This document shows positions 17,931-25,472 of a stretch of DNA of 64,000 nt, piece by piece. The stretch spans positions 62,001 through 126,000 of the forward strand of contig NZ_QCXX01000001.1 in NCBI RefSeq assembly GCF_003071065.1, in the 5' to 3' direction. Each line of letters begins with the position of its first letter. The first letter of the stretch is position 1. The position numbers and the translations under genes are program-made. The notes beneath the pieces were generated by a model, which was not told where the DNA came from, ran no database searches, and saw nothing but the letters and a program-made list of their open reading frames with translations. This stretch comes from Sphingobacterium athyrii (lineage in GTDB: Bacteria; Bacteroidota; Bacteroidia; Sphingobacteriales; Sphingobacteriaceae).

Positions 17931-17935
17931 GACAA

Positions 17936-17997
17936 TGCCATGCTCTACCCTTGAGCTACCCCTTTCGGGGGAAGGATTCGAACCTTCATCCCTGGCA
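17936..17997 (-). ncRNA. Permuted tRNA-like unit 1 (GAAA-capped acceptor stem)
   Basis: Order on the minus strand: anticodon-stem 3' strand TGCCA (17997-17993), variable GGGAT, T-arm GAAGG-TTCGAAT-CCTTC (17987-17971), acceptor CCCC (17970-17967), GNRA loop GAAA, acceptor GGGG (17962-17959), TA, D-arm GCTC-AAGGGTA-GAGC (17956-17942), A, anticodon-stem 5' strand TGGCA (17940-17936). All stems pair fully. A five-base linker TTGTC (17935-17931) connects it to unit 2. The acceptor stem is short (4 bp), there is no CCA end and no free 3' acceptor, so it cannot be aminoacylated as it stands. Confidence 0.85.
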
Positions 17998-18490
17998 ATC
18001 TTCTCTCATGCTTTTCATCTTATCAGTATATTGAATCCCCATCGGATACAACACTATCCTGCTATACAGAAACAGGAGACCGGGATGCAAATCAAAACCT
18101 GAGAGTATTTTCGTGCTCCCTTCAAAGAGAGGCACATATCTTAAAAGCATTTTGCTATTATTTTCATCAAAGAACATTTATCATCGCTGACATGACAAAG
18201 ATCGCATAGCGAATATGCAGGTAAACTGCGTAGTATAATTAAACATCAAAAAAATAACAAATAAAATCACAACTTATTGATAATGAGTTATAAAAAATTA
18301 AAACCAAGATCTCATCTAAGAGCCACCAAGTGGTAATGCGCAATTAGAATGCGTAGACAAGAAGAAGACAAATCGTAGTTGACGCACATGAACGATTCGA
18401 AAGCAAAAAATATCACTGAAATCCATGAGAACGACTTCCGATATAAATACTAATTTTACGTCTGCATAAACAACATGAATTCATCCTAAA
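17998..18490. other. Region upstream of the tRNA-like array
   Basis: About 490 bases between unit 1 and the divergent lipoprotein gene. On the minus strand there are several small hairpins (GGGAG/CTCTC, TCCTG/CAGGA, ATCC/GGAT) between about 18120 and 18020, which could form a structured 5' leader of the array. A 63-codon minus-strand frame (17986-18177) runs into unit 1 and is not called. I see no RtcR-type sigma-54 promoter with GG-N10-GC spacing. Confidence 0.4.
18196..18225 (-). promoter_or_regulatory. Weak promoter candidate for the tRNA-like array
   Basis: The minus strand carries TTTA (18225-18222), 18 bases, then GATCTTTG (18203-18196), seven of eight matches to TAnnTTTG. The spacer contains an inverted repeat, GCATA/TATGC (18204-18218), that could be an operator. 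Start of transcription would be near 18190, about 190 bases before unit 1. Confidence 0.3.
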
Positions 18491-19087
18491 ATGAGTATAA
18501 AAATATTTTCGGCGATATTGGCTGTATTGCTTGTCACCGCAGGCTGTACGGGCTCAGACAATACAAATAACCCTGCTAGGGAAATGCATAGAAACGAAAA
18601 AAAAATCTTGTTATCGGACAGTACAAAAAACAATGATCGGGTCGCGTCAAAAACAACTGCAGATCCGGCCAAAGAATGGCTGGAAACCATTTTTCGCTGC
18701 GAAGACGGAAAGTCCGGGAAGTATTGTTATTATTTAGACAAGGAAGAGATCATCTGTACGGCACGTTTCACGGAATTTCTACAGGATGCCAATGAAATTT
18801 ATGGCCCTTCCAATCTGACAGATGCCGAATTACCCGAAGCGGAAGCGCGATATAAAGCCAAATGGAAAAATATTTATCCCCTCTATACACAGGAAATGTG
18901 GTTATTTGGCCGAGGCAATGATGATGCATTAAGAATCAATAGCGTCCTTATCAAAAAGTTAGACACAAATAAATACAGTATATTTATTGACTATGGTGAT
19001 AATATAAAAACGCAAAATGAAGTACAGCTAGTTATTGAAGAGAATAACTATAAAATTGATTATTGCAAGACAAGCTTTGCACAATAA
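18491..19087 (+). CDS. Lipoprotein, DUF3828-like
   Basis: 198 aa with a lipobox (LLVTAGC, Cys at residue 18) and a serine/asparagine-rich linker. The remainder (KEWLETIFRCEDGKSGKYCYYLDKEEIICTARF) resembles the small alpha/beta domain of DUF3828 proteins. It should be anchored in the inner or outer membrane facing the periplasm. Monocistronic; it diverges from the tRNA-like array. Function unknown, family assignment tentative. Confidence 0.7.
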   Translation: MSIKIFSAILAVLLVTAGCTGSDNTNNPAREMHRNEKKILLSDSTKNNDRVASKTTADPAKEWLETIFRCEDGKSGKYCYYLDKEEIICTARFTEFLQDANEIYGPSNLTDAELPEAEARYKAKWKNIYPLYTQEMWLFGRGNDDALRINSVLIKKLDTNKYSIFIDYGDNIKTQNEVQLVIEENNYKIDYCKTSFAQ

Positions 19088-19123
19088 TGGCACTATAAAA
19101 AACAGTTGAGCTGATCTAAAAAA

Positions 19124-19157
19124 AGCCACTTTCTATTTTTGCATATAAAAAGTGGCT
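19124..19157 (-). terminator. Terminator of the amidohydrolase gene
   Basis: AGCCACTTT paired with AAAGTGGCT (9 bp). On the minus strand it is followed by TTTTTTT, 25 bases after the hydrolase stop. Confidence 0.75.
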
Positions 19158-19181
19158 ACATCATATTATAAATAAGTGTAT

Positions 19182-20444
19182 TTAAGTCGATTGAATAGGC
19201 AGCGAATGATGCCATTTTACAATATTGCCCTTATGCAACAGTCCGTCTACAGCAGAGATCCTGGATACTGCCTCAGCGGAACAGCTCGCATCCAACAATA
19301 GGAAACTTGCCTCATCACCTACATTTGGCCATGTTCTATTGCCTTTATCATCTAAAGGTAATTTCCCATTTGTAGCATAACGCAAACAACGGGATAGATC
19401 ATATTCCGTTTCATAGCCATACAACTGTGCAGCAAGATTCGCTTTTTGCAGCATATTTCCACTACCGAAAGTTCCCCAATGATCCTGTACATTATCATTT
19501 CCCGTCAACACCTCTACTCCTGCCTTGCGTAATTGCGGTAATGGCATGAGCATATTCCGAAAAGGAACCGAACTGGCAATGCCGACTTTGGCTGCCGCCA
19601 AACGCTCGGCAGTGTATTGCAGATCCTTTGGAGACATATAGCCCAACGCAAAGGCATGACTGATAAATGTACGTCCCTGTAGCTCCGGATTCTCAAGTGC
19701 TTTATCTATTAAATAATGAATGGTTTTAACACCGGACTCTCCGCCCTCATGCAAGTGAATATCAATTCCCTTTTTGTTGTCCAAGGCTAATTGAACAGTA
19801 AAGTCCATCGGTTTTTCGATACTTCCGTCTATACTATAAGGATCTAAACCGCCTATAAAGTCAACTTTGTCCCAAGCGGCAATTTCACGCATCAGTCCAG
19901 TTGAATCGGTGTAATATAATCCATGTTGCGGGAAAGCAACCAATTCCGCACCAAAAGATGCTTTCACCTGTTCCAGCGCCCTGAGCAGATGTTCCAGTGA
20001 TTTAGTACCCGAAGTCGGGTCAACGTTAAAGTGTGTTCTTGCAAAATGAGTTCCATAGCCTTGTAACAGCATAATTAGTTTTTCCGCTCTTTCCACCGAC
20101 GTCTTGAGGAGTTCGGGGATAATTTCCTGCTCACGTGCAATCATATCCTTCACCGTCCTGTTTTTAGGAAATACGGCTTTCCAAGGAAGACCGTATAACG
20201 TTTTATCCAGATGGATATGCATATCCCTAAAGGTGGGTAAAGCAAGTTTTCCATTGGCATTGAATGGTCCTGTTCCATCACCGGTTTGGGCCGGCCGAAT
20301 TTCCTGTATTTTTCCATCCGTTATCGTTATGGAAAAAAGCGCGGTATCAGTTCCGATAATTTGTCCTTCCCGGTAAAGAAACCCTGTTTCCAACCGTACA
20401 TTTTCCAGTGTATACTGCTCGCTGCGCTGAATTAATTCGTTCAT
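19182..20444 (-). CDS. Amidohydrolase, cytosine-deaminase-like
   Basis: 420 aa TIM-barrel metallohydrolase. Metal ligands are visible in DMHIHLDKTL (HxH, about residue 77), DIHLHEGGESG and ISHAFALGY, with the catalytic aspartate in LTGNDNVQDHWGTFG. This arrangement is that of the CodA/cytosine deaminase branch, which removes an amino group or opens cyclic amides. The actual substrate is unknown. An AraC-type regulator lies 76 bases upstream on the same strand and probably controls it. Confidence 0.8.
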   Translation of the reverse strand: MNELIQRSEQYTLENVRLETGFLYREGQIIGTDTALFSITITDGKIQEIRPAQTGDGTGPFNANGKLALPTFRDMHIHLDKTLYGLPWKAVFPKNRTVKDMIAREQEIIPELLKTSVERAEKLIMLLQGYGTHFARTHFNVDPTSGTKSLEHLLRALEQVKASFGAELVAFPQHGLYYTDSTGLMREIAAWDKVDFIGGLDPYSIDGSIEKPMDFTVQLALDNKKGIDIHLHEGGESGVKTIHYLIDKALENPELQGRTFISHAFALGYMSPKDLQYTAERLAAAKVGIASSVPFRNMLMPLPQLRKAGVEVLTGNDNVQDHWGTFGSGNMLQKANLAAQLYGYETEYDLSRCLRYATNGKLPLDDKGNRTWPNVGDEASFLLLDASCSAEAVSRISAVDGLLHKGNIVKWHHSLPIQST

Positions 20445-20520
20445 GAAAATATCATTTTTTTCAAAACTAGGCTATTTAAGGCTTTCCGCTTTGTAGATAT
20501 TATCACATCATTTGTAAATA

Positions 20521-21441
20521 TTATGGCTGAGCCCTAAACTGGCTGGGTGTCATGTTCGTATGGTTCTTGAAAAACTTACTAAAACTGGCATTGTCATAAA
20601 AGCCCAGATCAAAAACAATATCCTTAACAGACTTATTCGATATTTTCAGCAACCTCTTGGCTTCCAGCAATATCCGATCCTGAATTAAAGCAGAAGCCGA
20701 TACCTGAAAGATTCTGTTGCTCAGGACATTCAGATAATTGGCAGAAATATTTAATTTATCCGCATAAAATGCTACAGAGCGTTCAGCTTTATACCAACAA
20801 TCGATCAATTGCACAAATTTCGCAATGATCGGGTTATCCTGATATTGGTCATAATCGTTAAAATTGTCCGAAACAAATTTACTAATCAGCAATGCGATTA
20901 CTTTGACCCTGGCGTAGATGAGTTCCCATAGAATTTCTTTTTCTTTCAAGTCAGTGGAAACAGCCCGGAATTCCTGTTCCAATGCCTGATACCCCGGCTC
21001 GGATAAAGTAATCACCAAATGCCGCAAATAATAGGATACCGGAAAGCGCAATGCTGGCAAAAGGCTTTCAAACCACGACCTGCTGATCATCAATTGCAAC
21101 CCTTGTGTAGGGTCTGTCATCGACCATTGATGTACCTGCCCCGGAAATACGAGATGTAATTGATGCGCTCCTAAACTAAATGTTTCAAAGTCCACAGTAT
21201 GCGTGCCAGTTCCTTTTTCAAAGAGCAGTAAAATAAAAAAATCGTGCTTGTGAGGTTCATCAATCTCCCGCTTTCCGGTTAATTCATGAAAAAGTAAATC
21301 ACGGTCGGACATTATTCCATCGTAGAATTTCTGCAGATTTAATATTGGGAAATGGTCAGTAGGATGATGCATAAACAGGTTCAAAGATAAATCATAAATC
21401 CTGGAAAACATAAAATCGCGTATCTGTTTTAAACATTGCAT
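20521..21441 (-). CDS. AraC-family transcriptional regulator
   Basis: An N-terminal cupin-type sensor (EPHKHDFFILLLFEKGTGTH ... LVFPGQVHQW) is followed by a C-terminal double helix-turn-helix (residues about 205-305: VAFYADKLNISANYLN, then SVKDIVFDLGFYDNASFSKFFKNHTNMTPSQFRA). The longest start (21441) follows a TATTTTTG box at 21478-21471 and would leave a 20-25 base leader. Similarity to the family begins only around MHHPTDHFPILNL, so ATG 21372 is an alternative. It likely regulates the adjacent hydrolase gene. Confidence 0.88.
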   Translation of the reverse strand: MQCLKQIRDFMFSRIYDLSLNLFMHHPTDHFPILNLQKFYDGIMSDRDLLFHELTGKREIDEPHKHDFFILLLFEKGTGTHTVDFETFSLGAHQLHLVFPGQVHQWSMTDPTQGLQLMISRSWFESLLPALRFPVSYYLRHLVITLSEPGYQALEQEFRAVSTDLKEKEILWELIYARVKVIALLISKFVSDNFNDYDQYQDNPIIAKFVQLIDCWYKAERSVAFYADKLNISANYLNVLSNRIFQVSASALIQDRILLEAKRLLKISNKSVKDIVFDLGFYDNASFSKFFKNHTNMTPSQFRAQP

Positions 21442-21590
21442 GAATTTTCCCCCAATTCATGGGTTTAACGCAAAAATATAGTTACTTTGATTTCAGTTTA
21501 TAGAAAATCAAAGGTTGCACAGGAAAAAATCCTATTTAGAACGAAAAGCAACCAACCGGGTTTTCAAATAGCTTTAAAAAAGTTTTTAAT

Positions 21591-22211
21591 ATGCAGATTG
21601 AAATTGATCATAATTTTTATGAAATCGTCAGCTGGAACAAAGATTATATTCAGATCCAGGGAACATATTCTCCCTATCGTATCTATGCCCCGCCCTATTA
21701 CGATATTGCCTCTTTGAAGCAATATATCAAGCTCAATCCTCCGGTACATCAGGAAGAAGATCAATCCTATTCCTATCTTGAAAATCCTTATTATCTGTTC
21801 AAAACTCCTTACCTTGTTAAAGTTTTTTCGACGATATCTCCTGCTACCATTGAACTTAAATCAAGTAGCATCCGGGTTTATCAACGAAAGAATGTAAACA
21901 CCTTAAAATTACTCAAAGCATGGAGTATGGATCTTTTATACAATGAATTAATCAAAATGGTATCCTATTGGGAAGAGCAACTGGATAACTATGCGATCAC
22001 GGCTGTACGTTTAAGTAAACGATCGAACTCGTATTATAAAATCGAAGGCAACGAGATCTGTTTTTCCTCCCGATTGATTGATCTTGATAAAGAACAGTTG
22101 AATCTGATCGTTTTGGCAGCATTTTGTAAATTTTCTAAAAAAACCAAGAAAGAATCCGAAGCTATTTATAACTTGTACATCCCCAATTGGAGGGAGTTTA
22201 ATGTATACTAA
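21591..22211 (+). CDS. Degenerate YgjP/DUF45-like protein, zinc site lost
   Basis: 206 aa. The C-terminal third follows the YgjP-like zincin layout: LKAWSMDLLYNELIKMVSYWEEQL, VRLSKRSNSYYKIEGNEICFSSRLIDLDKEQLNLIVLAAFCKF, then YIPNWREF. In active members the corresponding positions read WGSC, then HELxH, then a final P.(W/Y)..; here WGSC is replaced by RSNS and the metal motif HELCH by AAFCK. It is therefore probably a non-catalytic relative. Its stop lies two bases before the next ATG (22214), indicating translational coupling. Confidence 0.65.
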   Translation: MQIEIDHNFYEIVSWNKDYIQIQGTYSPYRIYAPPYYDIASLKQYIKLNPPVHQEEDQSYSYLENPYYLFKTPYLVKVFSTISPATIELKSSSIRVYQRKNVNTLKLLKAWSMDLLYNELIKMVSYWEEQLDNYAITAVRLSKRSNSYYKIEGNEICFSSRLIDLDKEQLNLIVLAAFCKFSKKTKKESEAIYNLYIPNWREFNVY

Positions 22212-22213
22212 AC

Positions 22214-22576
22214 ATGGCAGAAACCGCAATACAATTGACAGTCGCAGTAGACGGTAATTTTGACCCACTGATTGATGATTCCGTACAGTTTTCGAAACTA
22301 TTAGGTCCTGAGCAACGACTCCTGATTGACGATCATGTCGTTAATCAGCTGGAAGATAAAGATGGCGCTCCGGCCCTGAGCGATTTTAGCATCGGAAACA
22401 TCACATTTGATCGCCTCTCCTCAAAAGGCTCCTTTCGCGTTCATTTTAAAATTTCCAGACAGTTCTGCTGTAGTGACATTACGTCCTGTCAGACAGATTA
22501 TATGGACTTCACCTTCACAAAAAGAGGGCAAAAAATTGATATAACGGGATCCTATGTATTGTGGACAATCCAATAG
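22214..22576 (+). CDS. Uncharacterised 120-aa protein coupled to the YgjP-like gene
   Basis: Starts two bases after the preceding stop. Begins MAETAIQLTVAVDGNF; beta-strand-rich, acidic, with a cysteine cluster (FCCSDITSCQTDY, residues 78-90) that could bind metal or form disulfides, and no signal peptide or membrane segment. I do not recognise the family. The tight coupling suggests it works with the pseudo-YgjP protein, and possibly with the MpaB-type oxygenase 57 bases downstream. Confidence 0.6.
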   Translation: MAETAIQLTVAVDGNFDPLIDDSVQFSKLLGPEQRLLIDDHVVNQLEDKDGAPALSDFSIGNITFDRLSSKGSFRVHFKISRQFCCSDITSCQTDYMDFTFTKRGQKIDITGSYVLWTIQ

Positions 22577-22633
22577 GTACCAGGTCTTGAACTGAGAACA
22601 GGAGAATTCAAGTCCTGTATATTTCTATCAAAA

Positions 22634-23809
22634 ATGAAAATTCCCGATCGCTATAAAGTTAACACAACCTCTTTTCACTTTTACTGGACAAAGGGTATTG
22701 GTGCTAGTCTGCTAACTAAATTGCCAACCACTCCAGATCTGGCTCATGCAACACAATTTATACCTTTGTTATACCAATATGACAAAGCCTGTGACCAACT
22801 GGTGGAACATTTGCATCTGAAAATTGGTTTCGCAAAGGGACAGCAACTGATTCGGGACTATTTGCGCGGTAAAGCTATTGAAGCCGATTACGTTGGACTG
22901 ATTTCGGAATTCATGGCTACACTACCCCTCGAACCGGAGTGGCTCGACCGACAAAAAATAGAGCAGGGAATCGAACTCAGTCAACGCTCGGGACTAACCG
23001 GACTTATTGTATTACGGGATTACTGTCTTATGGGCGGCTACGAATCCAGTGCGATCAATAAACCCCTGATTTTTACAGGAGCACTGAAAAAAGGTGCGGT
23101 AAAGCGTTTAACGGAAACCGTTACATTTTGGGTTGATGTTACGGCCAATGATGCATTGAAAAAAGGCGGTATCGGTATAGAGGCCATTCTGTTAACCAGA
23201 TGCATCCATTCATTTGCCCGATTGAATATATTGAAACATAATGATTGGAATTCTGATAAATGGGGCATTCCTTTAAATACCTGGGATATGCTGGCAACAA
23301 ACTTAGGTTTTTCATTAGTTTATTTAATCGGACTCAAACAAATGAAATTCAATTTGTTAAACAATGAAATTAACGGCATATTTCATCTCTGGAAATATAT
23401 CGGAACTTTATTGGGCATTCCATTGGATCTCCTTCCGGATTCGGAGGAGGAGGCCATAAAATCGCTGTACTATTGGACAATGACCCAAAAAGAAGGTGAT
23501 AAGGATAGTGTCGCACTCGCTCAGGCTCTAATGCAAGAACCAGTAAACGCGGCATATCCAAGAAGCAAATTTGGTAGAAAACTCATGCGGGAAGTTCATT
23601 TGTATTATAACAACTATCTTTTAGGAGCTTATTCCTGCGCGTTGTTGGGACTGGAAAAAACGACTATCGGCAAAATTGCCTACTTCAACATCCTCAAAAA
23701 CAAAAAAGCAAACAGTCAAATCCTAAACGATAAAGTAAGGCAGCAACAGATAAGAAAAGGCCGAAAAGTTCATGAGGGAGTCAAACAGATCTATTTGACG
23801 TACAACTAA
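22634..23809 (+). CDS. MpaB/DUF2236-type oxygenase
   Basis: 391 aa. Signatures of the MpaB/latex-clearing-protein superfamily: ALKKGAVKRLTETVTFWVDVT, a helix with RCIHSFARLN containing the histidine expected to ligate haem b, and KWGIPLNTWDMLATNLGFS. These proteins are haem-dependent oxygenases acting on hydrophobic substrates; the substrate here is unknown. The gene overlaps recR by four bases at their 3' ends. Confidence 0.82.
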   Translation: MKIPDRYKVNTTSFHFYWTKGIGASLLTKLPTTPDLAHATQFIPLLYQYDKACDQLVEHLHLKIGFAKGQQLIRDYLRGKAIEADYVGLISEFMATLPLEPEWLDRQKIEQGIELSQRSGLTGLIVLRDYCLMGGYESSAINKPLIFTGALKKGAVKRLTETVTFWVDVTANDALKKGGIGIEAILLTRCIHSFARLNILKHNDWNSDKWGIPLNTWDMLATNLGFSLVYLIGLKQMKFNLLNNEINGIFHLWKYIGTLLGIPLDLLPDSEEEAIKSLYYWTMTQKEGDKDSVALAQALMQEPVNAAYPRSKFGRKLMREVHLYYNNYLLGAYSCALLGLEKTTIGKIAYFNILKNKKANSQILNDKVRQQQIRKGRKVHEGVKQIYLTYN

Positions 23810-24420
23810 CCTACATTTCGTTCGTAGGGTACTCTCGTGGCAATCGATCTGCCCAATGTGAGCTCATCGACATATTCCAGCTCACCTCCAAATGCAATAC
23901 CACGTGCGATTGTCGTAATCTTAATATCAAATTCACGCAACTTACGGTACAGATAAAAAATCGTTGTATCGCCCTCCATTGTTGCCGACAATGCCAGAAT
24001 AACTTCCTCTACACCACCTCGTTGAATACGATTGAGTAAACCTTCAATTTTAAGATCAGCCGGACCGATACCATCCATGGGCGAAATCAGTCCGCCCAGC
24101 ACATGATAAACGCCCTGATAGGAATTTGTATTTTCAATGGCCATGACATCACGTGTATCCTCCACGACACAAATTGTGCTTTTATCCCGCTTGAAAGAAC
24201 TGCATATTTCACAAGTCGAATGGTCCGAAATATTAAAGCACTCCTGGCAATACTGAATATCTTCTTTCAATCGGTCAATAGCGGCAGTAAAACGGGCCAC
24301 CTCAGGATCGGACTGCTTCAATAAATGCAAGACCAGCCTTAGCGCTGTCTTTTGTCCCACACCCGGCAATTTACCGAATTCCGCAACCGCGTTCTCAAGA
24401 AGTTTAGAAGAAAAATTCAT
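23806..24420 (-). CDS. recR: Recombination mediator protein RecR
   Basis: 204 aa. N-terminal helix-hairpin-helix (LPGVGQKTALRLVLHLL), a four-cysteine zinc finger (CQECFNISDHSTCEIC, residues 58-73), and a Toprim domain (CVVEDTRDVMAIENT). Works with RecO and RecF to load RecA at single-strand gaps. Full length. It converges with the MpaB-like gene. Confidence 0.96.
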   Translation of the reverse strand: MNFSSKLLENAVAEFGKLPGVGQKTALRLVLHLLKQSDPEVARFTAAIDRLKEDIQYCQECFNISDHSTCEICSSFKRDKSTICVVEDTRDVMAIENTNSYQGVYHVLGGLISPMDGIGPADLKIEGLLNRIQRGGVEEVILALSATMEGDTTIFYLYRKLREFDIKITTIARGIAFGGELEYVDELTLGRSIATRVPYERNVG

Positions 24421-24530
24421 AATGCAAATGTAAGAATAATCGCAAAAAGTAGCTAGTATTAAAAAAATAGCTATATTGTATTCCTTTTTGAAAAAAATGG
24501 GTTTTAGAAATTAAATGTATAACGTTATAT

Positions 24531-25241
24531 ATGGACATTACAAAAGAAGATAAAATTATCCGCGCTTTTGAGAACAAAACATGGCAGGAAATTAAGGTTA
24601 AAGATTCATGGCAGATTTTTAAAGTCATGTCAGAATTTGTGGACGGGTTTGAAAAATTGGCTAAAATTGGCCCCTGTGTATCCATATTTGGTTCGGCACG
24701 TACACCGCGTGAACACAAATATTATCAGATGGCGGTAGATATCGCTGCCCTACTCACTGAACGCGGTTATGGAATTATATCTGGAGGTGGACCGGGGATC
24801 ATGGAAGCAGCGAATAAAGGTGCCTATGAGTCTGGCGGAAAATCCGTGGGCCTGAATATTGAATTGCCATTTGAACAGTTTCACAACAAATATATTGATC
24901 GGGATAAATTGCTTGAGTTCAAATACTTTTTTGTACGAAAAGTAATGTTTATGAAATACTCCCAAGGTTATATCGTTATGCCGGGGGGCTTTGGAACAAT
25001 GGACGAACTCTTTGAAGCGATTACCTTGATTCAAACAGGTAAGATTGCACGCTTCCCTATCGTATTGGTAGGTTCAGAGTATTGGAAAGGCTTAATAGAC
25101 TGGGTGCAAAATACCATGCTGCAAAACAAGTATATCAGTGAGGAAGATCTGAAACTTTTTCGCATAGTCGATACAGCGAAAGAAGCTGCCGACCATATTT
25201 TCCGTTTCTATGACAAGTATTTATTGAAACCAAACTTCTAA
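24531..25241 (+). CDS. LOG-family Rossmann protein (TIGR00730 type)
   Basis: 236 aa with the two hallmark motifs GGGPGIMEAANKGA (about residue 84) and PGGFGTMDELFE (about 148). LOG-type enzymes hydrolyse nucleoside 5'-monophosphates, including cytokinin ribotides, and the motif is often mis-annotated as lysine decarboxylase. Diverges from recR and ends at the terminator 25267-25297. Confidence 0.9.
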   Translation: MDITKEDKIIRAFENKTWQEIKVKDSWQIFKVMSEFVDGFEKLAKIGPCVSIFGSARTPREHKYYQMAVDIAALLTERGYGIISGGGPGIMEAANKGAYESGGKSVGLNIELPFEQFHNKYIDRDKLLEFKYFFVRKVMFMKYSQGYIVMPGGFGTMDELFEAITLIQTGKIARFPIVLVGSEYWKGLIDWVQNTMLQNKYISEEDLKLFRIVDTAKEAADHIFRFYDKYLLKPNF

Positions 25242-25266
25242 ATAGTCAAAATATTATATCAAAATG

Positions 25267-25297
25267 AGGAGCACCCGAAAATCGGGTGCTCCTTTTT
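25267..25297 (+). terminator. Terminator of the LOG-family gene
   Basis: AGGAGCACCCGA, loop AAA, TCGGGTGCTCCT, then TTTT: 12 perfect base pairs, 25 bases after the stop codon. Confidence 0.92.
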
Positions 25298-25323
25298 ATT
25301 TTAATTTTCCTCTATTGTCAAGC

Positions 25324-25331
25324 TAGTTTTG
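25324..25331 (+). promoter_or_regulatory. -7 box TAGTTTTG of a candidate small RNA
   Basis: Exact TAnnTTTG match placed after a strong terminator and before a structured, terminator-ended segment with no coding frame. A transcription start near 25338 is expected. No clear -33 element. Confidence 0.5.
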
Positions 25332-25336
25332 GTTGG

Positions 25337-25472
25337 TCCGTGTTGTCTCTCAAAAGAATGGCATCTATATCGAAATCTTGATACAAGATCCTAAGCGAAG
25401 GTAAATACCACGGATAATCTATTGTTGTAGATTATGAATAATAAGAGACAAAAAAAGGGCCTAGGCCCTTTT
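25337..25472 (+). ncRNA. Candidate structured small RNA, about 135 nt
   Basis: Non-coding segment with its own promoter box and terminator. Its 5' part TTGTCTCT (25343-25350) can pair with AGAGACAA near 25445-25452 as an end-closing stem. Internal hairpins include ATCTTG-ATA-CAAGAT and AATCTA-TTGTTG-TAGATT. TCCGTG just before the closing stem can pair with CACGGA further in, which would give a pseudoknot or an alternative fold. It does not look like SRP RNA, tmRNA or RNase P RNA, and I see no clear 6S-type bubble. Identity unknown. Confidence 0.5.
25453..25472 (+). terminator. Terminator of the candidate small RNA
   Basis: AAAAGGGC-CTAG-GCCCTTTT, an 8-bp symmetrical stem followed by ATATATA. 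Confidence 0.7.

Noticed and set aside
17822-18000. Three ordinary tRNA genes on the minus strand
   Set aside because: T-arm and D-arm signatures are excellent, but in normal order the acceptor strands do not pair (AAAGGGG against TCCTGAG) and one anticodon arm is too short. Permuted order pairs perfectly.
17986-18177. 63-codon minus-strand reading frame
   Set aside because: Its end lies inside tRNA-like unit 1, and its sequence is not protein-like in any way I recognise.
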